DNA of 64,000 bases from Actinomycetota bacterium (GTDB lineage Bacteria > Actinomycetota > Thermoleophilia > Gaiellales > Gaiellaceae), in NCBI GenBank assembly GCA_009702325.1, contig WLID01000006.1, forward strand, positions 37,623 to 101,622, in the 5' to 3' direction. How positions within the stretch are numbered: position 1 is the first letter of the stretch; each line of letters begins with the position of its first letter. Shown here piece by piece: positions 59,449 through 64,000 of the stretch. A program made the translations under genes and the position numbers. The notes beneath the pieces were generated by a model. That model searched no databases. It saw only the letters and a program-made list of their open reading frames with translations, and was not told the DNA's origin.

Positions 59449-59828
59449 CGGATACAGCAGTGCCTCAAGGGCCTGCAGGCTCATCGTGTTTGGTCGCCGA
59501 CGACCACCCGGCCGTCCTCCGCGCCGTTTGCGAATACCTTGAGGAAGAGGGGTTCGAGATTGTCGCGCGCGCAGCCGATGGCGCTGAAGCCCTCGACAAG
59601 CTGACGCGTATGCAGCCCCCGCTCGCCGTGCTCGACATCTCGATGCCGAAGATGACGGGGATTGAGGTCGCGCGCGAAGCGGCTAACCCCGCTCGTCCCG
59701 CGAACCGACGACGGTTACAACGGATTCGTTGGGGTAGAACCGCGTCGAAAGTGGGGTATCCGGCTCTCCGGGTAGCCTGCGAAGGCCGCATGACTACTCA
59801 CCTACAGCGTTTCGCTAGACCCTCCTAG
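59445..59828 (+). pseudogene. Response regulator truncated within its receiver domain
   Basis: From ATG 59445 the first ~80 residues are a clean receiver domain of NarL/FixJ type: LVADDHPAVLRAV (acidic pair D19-D20), EGFEIVARAADGAEAL, and the acceptor D64 in AVLDISMPKMTGIEVAREA. After that the sequence changes to an arginine-rich tail without the conserved Thr/Ser, Lys or any DNA-binding domain. No other frame downstream restores the domain, so a deletion or rearrangement rather than a simple frameshift is likely. Confidence 0.75.
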
Positions 59829-61561
59829 GCGGGGCAGGAGCCGGGTGGCGTGCCGGAGAGCCGGTAGAAGCGCACACCCCCGACGTCGTGGCCAACGGTG
59901 ATCGCGTCGAGCGCCGGCGTCCACGTTGATGCGGTGCGTAGGTCGACGAACGCCGCGGTGACGCCCTTTTCTTTGATGTAACCGCGGAGCAACGCTGTCT
60001 GGTTGGGGGCCGGGAGGTACCCAACCGAGATTGCGGCGATCGATGCGGGATGCAGGAACTCGGTTGGTGGCGAGGTTTGTACGCGCCCGCCAGCCATTCG
60101 GAAGCCAAAGTCGTGCGCCTGCCAGAGCGTCGCCTGTCCGCCGAAGCCGATGGGGAGCGGAAGCACGATGTCGTCGGGGCCGAGGCATCCCTTGTAGGCC
60201 GACGCGGTGAAGAACGACGGGACGCTGTATCGCGTCGACCACACGCCAGCACCAATGTTGGGAAGGAGTGCGACGGCCGCGACGATCGCGAACGCGTGAC
60301 GAGCGCGGTTCGGGTTCGGGCGTGCGAGCCAGAGTGCCGCGGCAACCGCGACGGCAAGCGATGCGAATAGCGAGAACCGGATGGGGAGACTGTTGTCGAA
60401 GAGCGGAACGTGCTTCGAGCCGATGCCAGGGATCGTGAGCATGTCGTGACCGAACGGGGTGGGGATAGGAAGCACGCGGTGGCCCGCGACGGTCAGATGA
60501 GGCCCGAACGACGCTACGGTGGCGAGAGCGAAGCACGCGATGAGGAACCGCCCGGTCTGACTCTTGATGGCGGCACGGATCGAAAGAAGGCCGATCGCAA
60601 CGAGAGGCAGCCCGAGGTAGGAGCCCTGCTCGCTGCTGTTCCCCGGGAAGTGATGGGCGATGTGCGCCGCCCAACCCGCGCCTGCGAGCGCGAAGTGGGT
60701 TGGGATCACGAGGTTCGCGACGTCTGCAAGAAACTGCTCGGGCGGTTGGTACCCAGAACTTCGGAAATCGCGAAGGGCGTAATAGAGCATCGGCGATGCG
60801 AGCAGCCCACCTACGACGTATGCGCCGACGAGACGCACAGCCGTTGCAGCCACACGTGCGCGGGCTTGCGGGAACGTGAAGTAGCCGATCGCAAGCGCGC
60901 CGATTGCGGCCAACGTCGCCGTGAAGGCGATTTCAGTGGAGATGTACAGCTCCGCACCGAGAATCACTCCCGCCCAGCCGATCAGCGCGCGCGCTGAGAT
61001 GTCGCCCCGCAAGTAGCGCACCACAACAAGCGTGAGGAGCGGCAACAAGAACACGCTTGTGAGGTGGAGCTCGCCCACCATGTGCCCAACGAGGTAGCTC
61101 GAGAACCCAAACAGGTAGCCGCCGAAGAGCGATGGCCAGAGTCGGCCCGTGATCGAACGGCAGAGCAAGAACATCGTCCAGGCGGCCGTTGCAGGCATGA
61201 GGATCGCCGCCGCGTTATACGCCACCACCGGCCCAAAGACCCAGGTCACCGGCGTGAAGACGAACGCGATTGCAGGAGTCGTCGTCACCCACGCGAGGTT
61301 GAGGCCGGTTGGGGCCCACATCGCGTCGGTCAGCAGCGGGTTGTGTCCGTGCGCGAGCGCATGCGCCATCCACCCGAAGCCCCAGATGAAGATTTGTGGG
61401 TCGTCGTTCGTTCCGACGTAACGGCTTCCGCCCGCGAGCAGTGGCGTGCCGAAGAGCAGCAGCGAGAGGGCGGTGTACGCCGCGAGTGGCAGCAGCCCGA
61501 TTCGTGTCAACCGTGCTGCCCAAGGGCCAGGCAGACGGCGCGAAAACAGGCTTTGCGTCAC
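59825..61561 (-). CDS. Polytopic membrane protein, GT-C glycosyltransferase-like
   Basis: 578 aa from GTG 61561. About ten to eleven membrane helices follow a first outer loop with NDDPQIFIWGFGW, where the acidic NDDP could be a GT-C-type catalytic site; the C-terminal ~130 residues form an outer domain (SAYKGCLGPDDIVLPLPIG, VGHDVGGVRFYRL). This resembles polyprenyl-phosphate-sugar transferases of the cell envelope. A TATGAT box eight bases before the start gives a leaderless promoter. Divergent from another such protein. Its stop overlaps the tail of the response-regulator remnant. Confidence 0.8.
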   Translation of the reverse strand: MTQSLFSRRLPGPWAARLTRIGLLPLAAYTALSLLLFGTPLLAGGSRYVGTNDDPQIFIWGFGWMAHALAHGHNPLLTDAMWAPTGLNLAWVTTTPAIAFVFTPVTWVFGPVVAYNAAAILMPATAAWTMFLLCRSITGRLWPSLFGGYLFGFSSYLVGHMVGELHLTSVFLLPLLTLVVVRYLRGDISARALIGWAGVILGAELYISTEIAFTATLAAIGALAIGYFTFPQARARVAATAVRLVGAYVVGGLLASPMLYYALRDFRSSGYQPPEQFLADVANLVIPTHFALAGAGWAAHIAHHFPGNSSEQGSYLGLPLVAIGLLSIRAAIKSQTGRFLIACFALATVASFGPHLTVAGHRVLPIPTPFGHDMLTIPGIGSKHVPLFDNSLPIRFSLFASLAVAVAAALWLARPNPNRARHAFAIVAAVALLPNIGAGVWSTRYSVPSFFTASAYKGCLGPDDIVLPLPIGFGGQATLWQAHDFGFRMAGGRVQTSPPTEFLHPASIAAISVGYLPAPNQTALLRGYIKEKGVTAAFVDLRTASTWTPALDAITVGHDVGGVRFYRLSGTPPGSCPA

Positions 61562-61569
61562 AGCGGCCG

Positions 61570-61575
61570 ATCATA
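61570..61575 (-). promoter_or_regulatory. -10 box TATGAT for a leaderless GTG start
   Basis: TATGAT, one base from consensus, ends eight bases before GTG 61561. The clearest leaderless promoter in the window. Confidence 0.6.
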
Positions 61576-61601
61576 CAAGCGGCCTCGGCCGGGTCTCCCT
61601 C

Positions 61602-61607
61602 TAGACT
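61602..61607 (+). promoter_or_regulatory. -10 box TAGACT for the second GT-C-like gene
   Basis: TAGACT ends nine bases before ATG 61617; no Shine-Dalgarno. Back to back with the leftward TATGAT box. Confidence 0.5.
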
Positions 61608-61616
61608 CGGACGCTC

Positions 61617-63140
61617 ATGAGCGCTTCGACAGCGAATCCCACCACGCCCTTGCTGCAGCGATTGCACCTCGATCGCGACCGCGTGCTTCTCGCGATCGTC
61701 GCCATCACGGGCATCGCGATTCGCGTGTGGGTGTATCGGGGGCCGCTTGTCATTCCGAACGGCGACGAGGGCCTTGTTGGGGTGATGGTTCGCCACTTCG
61801 TGCACGGCCATCTGGCGGTGTTCTCGTGGGCTCGGCCGTACGGCGGCACACAGGAGATGATCCTCACGGTCCCGATCTTCTGGCTGACGGGCACTTCGCT
61901 TCTTGGCTTGCGCGTGGTGCCGATCCTGCTCTCTCTCGTTGCGACGTTCTTCATTTGGCGTGTTGGCCTCCGCACGATTGGGCGGCGTCCCGCCGCAGTC
62001 GCTGCTGGCCTGTTCTGGGTCTGGCCGCCGTTCAACTACCTGGTGCTGCTGCGGGCGCAAGGGTTTTACGCAAGTGACATCGCGTACTGCGGGCTGCTCC
62101 TGCTGCTCTCGCTGCGGGTTGTTGAGCGCCCCGACCTTCGTCGCGTGGCGCTGTGGGGGTTCGTGTTCGGGCTCGCGTACTGGCAGACAGCTCAGATCGT
62201 TCCGGCCGCCTTCGTGATGACGTTCTGGATGATCTGGAAGGCGCCACGCTGCCTCCGTCACGCATGGGCTGCCGCGTGCACCGCGCTTGTTGGCGCCGCC
62301 CCGTGGCTGATCTGGAACATCGGGCATGGCTTTGAGTCGTTGCAGCAGCACCCAAGCCTCGACACCTACATGCGCAGCTTGCGCATCTTGATCTCGCCGA
62401 TCCTGGCGATGACGGTTGGCCTCCGAGCGCCGTACTCAGCCACGCTCCTGATCCCCTCGGGGATCGTCACATGGCTGATCTACGTCGGGCTGCTTGCGGC
62501 ATTCGGTTGGGGGGCCTGGAAGTTCCGCAACACGAACGTCTCGCTGTTCTACGCGATCGTGCTTGTGTTCCCGTTTCTGTATGCGATCCCGCGTAAGTCG
62601 TCGTACATCACCGGCTTTCCGCAGTACACGACAGTGCTCACACCTGTGCTCGCGCTGCTGTTTGCGCAGGTTGCGACGCGTTACTGGCGGTCGGTTGCGG
62701 TCTTCGCTGTCGCGATCCTGATAGCGGTCGTGAGTATCCCCCGAATGGAGGCGTGGGTGCGTCAGCCCGGCACGCCGCCGGGGTTCTTGTCGCCACGGTC
62801 GTTCCAGCCGCTTGCCGACGAGCTTGATCGAATGCAGATCAAGGATGTGTACGCCGACTACTGGATCGCGTGGCGTTTGAATTTCGACATGCGCGAGCGG
62901 ATCGTTGCCGTCGAGAACTGGAGTCGCGAGGTGACGTTCCCAGGCGGGAAGGCGGTGCCGGGTGTCGACCCAACCGTTCGCTGGCCACCGTTCGATCGTC
63001 AGGTGCGGGCGGCGCCGCGCAACGCGTTTGTCTACTGGACAGAGACGTACAAGGACGTGACGATCGTGCCGGCGCTTGTAGCCCACGGATACCAGCCAAC
63101 AGTTGTTGGCCCGTGGGTGATCTTCGCTCGTTCGAGCTGA
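61617..63140 (+). CDS. Polytopic membrane protein, ArnT/PMT-like GT-C glycosyltransferase
   Basis: 507 aa. First helix at about 23-41, then NGDEG (D50, E51), the GT39/ArnT-type catalytic acidic site on the first outer loop, followed by ARPYGGTQE. About ten more helices and a C-terminal outer domain (DVYADYWIAWRLNF, WTETYKDVTIVPAL). Predicted to move a sugar from a polyprenyl carrier onto a lipid, glycan or protein outside the membrane. Donor and acceptor cannot be named. Confidence 0.85.
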   Translation: MSASTANPTTPLLQRLHLDRDRVLLAIVAITGIAIRVWVYRGPLVIPNGDEGLVGVMVRHFVHGHLAVFSWARPYGGTQEMILTVPIFWLTGTSLLGLRVVPILLSLVATFFIWRVGLRTIGRRPAAVAAGLFWVWPPFNYLVLLRAQGFYASDIAYCGLLLLLSLRVVERPDLRRVALWGFVFGLAYWQTAQIVPAAFVMTFWMIWKAPRCLRHAWAAACTALVGAAPWLIWNIGHGFESLQQHPSLDTYMRSLRILISPILAMTVGLRAPYSATLLIPSGIVTWLIYVGLLAAFGWGAWKFRNTNVSLFYAIVLVFPFLYAIPRKSSYITGFPQYTTVLTPVLALLFAQVATRYWRSVAVFAVAILIAVVSIPRMEAWVRQPGTPPGFLSPRSFQPLADELDRMQIKDVYADYWIAWRLNFDMRERIVAVENWSREVTFPGGKAVPGVDPTVRWPPFDRQVRAAPRNAFVYWTETYKDVTIVPALVAHGYQPTVVGPWVIFARSS

Positions 63141-63143
63141 CCG

Positions 63144-63632
63144 CTACGCGACGAACGGGACGACGCCGAACTTGACGAGCCCGACCTGCGCTCCCGCGGG
63201 GAGGGGGGCGAACGTCACGGCGACCTTGATTGCGCCCATCCCGGTACCAGGGGTGGCATGGACGATCGTGGTGTCGACGAGATCGAGCGCCTTTGGGAGC
63301 GTGCAGGTCGAGCCCTGCTCGCAGGTCGCTGTAATTGCGGCGACCTTGAGATTGTGTGGGGCTGCGAGAACGATCTTCCAGCCCTGCCCGGTGCCGCGTG
63401 CATCGCGGACAACGACCGAGGCGTGCAGCGTGTTGCCGGTCACGGTGGCGGCTGCCGGCGTCAGTGAGAGCTGCCCGGCGCCGAGTGCGAGGTGGACGGG
63501 CTGCCCGGCGTGCGCGGGGGATGCTGCCACGGCCAGGGCACCAGCTGCGAGGAGAGGAGCGACGCGATGGTGGCTGCTTCCAGTTGTCTTCGCATCGTGG
63601 AAGTGGATCAGGTGGGGGCGGAGACCTGTCAT
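63144..63632 (-). CDS. Secreted WxL-like surface protein
   Basis: 162 aa. Signal peptide at about 24-42 (APLLAAGALAVAASPAHA, cut before GQPV), then a beta-rich domain: LGAGQLSLTPAAATVTG, VVVRDARGTGQGWKIVL, CEQGSTC (probable disulphide) and FAPLPAGAQVGLV. The RDxRGTGxGW block is found in WxL-type cell-wall-binding proteins. TACGCT six bases before the ATG (63639-63644) is a leaderless -10. Probably paired with the secreted protein starting at 63872, which shows a similar first strand. Confidence 0.78.
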   Translation of the reverse strand: MTGLRPHLIHFHDAKTTGSSHHRVAPLLAAGALAVAASPAHAGQPVHLALGAGQLSLTPAAATVTGNTLHASVVVRDARGTGQGWKIVLAAPHNLKVAAITATCEQGSTCTLPKALDLVDTTIVHATPGTGMGAIKVAVTFAPLPAGAQVGLVKFGVVPFVA

Positions 63633-63638
63633 GCCTGC

Positions 63639-63644
63639 AGCGTA
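63639..63644 (-). promoter_or_regulatory. -10 box TACGCT for the secreted protein
   Basis: TACGCT on the minus strand ends six bases before ATG 63632, no Shine-Dalgarno: the leaderless pattern again. Confidence 0.45.
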
Positions 63645-63806
63645 GGTCTCGACTTTCTTGGGCGCACCGGGATTAGCCCGTCAGGTCAAGGTGGGGGCGC
63701 TACCGAACCGCGACACACGTTCGCGGTAGCCGGCATCCCCGATTTAGGTGACACAGTCCGTATTCCTACCGGGGTCCCTGTTGGGTTCCAACCGGGGGGT
63801 TGCATT
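63645..63806 (+). promoter_or_regulatory. Structured leader (attenuator/riboswitch-like) before a secreted protein gene
   Basis: No gene fits here. A hairpin ACCGCGA (63707-63713) with TCGCGGT (63721-63727) competes with the alternative GCTACC (63699-63704) with GGTAGC (63725-63730). Further motifs are CGGGATTAGCCCG and TTCCTACCGGGG. The leader ends in a strong terminator. I could not assign it to a known riboswitch class. Confidence 0.5.
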
Positions 63807-63841
63807 GTGGGTGATGCGCGTTTGGCGCACACCCACTTTTT
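63807..63841 (+). terminator. Strong intrinsic terminator in the leader of the last gene
   Basis: GTGGGTG-A-TGCGC, loop GTTTG, GCGCA-CACCCAC, then TTTTT: a 12-bp stem with one bulged A, 31 bases before ATG 63872. As it stands before the gene, it must be conditional or mark the end of a short leader RNA. Confidence 0.8.
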
Positions 63842-63871
63842 GTTTCCCCCGACTGAAAGAGAGAACAGCGA

Positions 63872-64000
63872 ATGGTTCGGCAGCGGCTCACAATCCTTGC
63901 AGTACTCGCACTGGCAGCGTTGGCGCTGTCTGTTGCGGCGGTGGCCGGTACGGTCACTGCGACAGCAACCGTTACGGGTGCTGGCAGCCTTTCTCTGTCG
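63872..64000 (+). CDS. Secreted surface protein, N-terminus only (cut by window end)
   Basis: 43 codons are present. A signal peptide (TILAVLALAALALSVAAVAG) precedes ATATVTGAGSLSLS, whose GAGSLSLS strand matches GAGQLSLT of the secreted protein at 63144, so the two are probably paralogs of a WxL-like surface family. A weak ribosome site (AGAGAG) precedes ATG 63872. It lies behind the terminator-bearing leader. Confidence 0.75.
   Translation, partial: MVRQRLTILAVLALAALALSVAAVAGTVTATATVTGAGSLSLS

Noticed and set aside
63645..63806. A c-di-AMP riboswitch before the secreted protein gene, as in actinobacterial wall hydrolases
   Set aside because: Gene context fits, but the characteristic conserved blocks could not be found.

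Overview
ORGANISM. The DNA is GC-rich, start codons are often GTG, and most genes in the large operons overlap by four bases (ATGA or GTGA). Many stand-alone genes have no ribosome binding site and instead carry a TAnnnT -10 box 6-10 bases before the start, the signature of leaderless mRNAs. Both tRNA genes lack an encoded CCA, and the arsenate reductase resembles the mycothiol-dependent actinobacterial type. Together this points to an actinobacterium. A Thermoleophilia-type lineage (Gaiellales or Solirubrobacterales) is my guess, not something the sequence proves.

REGION 1 (1-6507, +). The tail of a GntR/FCD regulator is followed by two oligopeptide ABC-transporter ATPases, a CocE/NonD serine hydrolase, a short-chain dehydrogenase and an amidohydrolase. 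REP-like repeats and a 17-bp palindrome separate it from region 2.

REGION 2 (6756-41204). This is a catabolic island with two operons leaving a 64-bp divergent promoter at 23513-23576. Leftward are ten genes: hydantoinase/oxoprolinase HyuA, three HyuB, a second HyuA, two CocE hydrolases, a double SUMF1-domain protein, an M20 amidohydrolase and an aminotransferase. Rightward are fifteen genes: a GntR regulator, a fused HyuA-HyuB, RraA-like, enolase-superfamily, class IV aminotransferase, FAD oxidase, D-aminoacylase-like, hydroxypyruvate-isomerase-like, Zn-alcohol dehydrogenase, epimerase, FAH-family, and sarcosine oxidase B-D-A-G. The set looks built to import, open and strip cyclic or acylated amino-acid derivatives. 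A path from a hydantoin-like ring to an N-methyl amino acid, then oxidative demethylation, fits the content, but the substrate is not proven.

REGION 3 (41217-46533, -). An IlvD/Edd dehydratase, then a membrane hybrid histidine kinase followed by a regulator that fuses a DGC zinc-binding domain to a DtxR repressor.

REGION 4 (46660-50940). A sugar cluster: two divergent GH130-type proteins, a six-hairpin-like protein that appears to start at CTG, and a GT4 glycosyltransferase behind a structured leader with an intrinsic terminator.

REGION 5 (51172-56957). An alpha/beta hydrolase (again a CTGA junction), a small barrel protein, an MFS transporter, a CapA-type protein, tRNA-Lys, a GNAT protein, and a DUF6220-like membrane protein preceded by a 10-codon mini-ORF.

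REGION 6 (57004-59828). tRNA-Glu, then an arsenic island: a 17-residue peptide with six cysteines, two ArsR repressors, an arsenate reductase and an aquaporin-type channel, with three matching operator-like palindromes. A 13-codon mini-ORF coupled to a truncated response regulator follows.

REGION 7 (59825-64000). Two divergent polytopic membrane proteins of GT-C type and two secreted proteins, the second behind a long structured leader with a strong terminator and cut by the window end. No gene-free stretch exceeds about 300 bases. No CRISPR, insertion sequence, phage or rRNA was seen.
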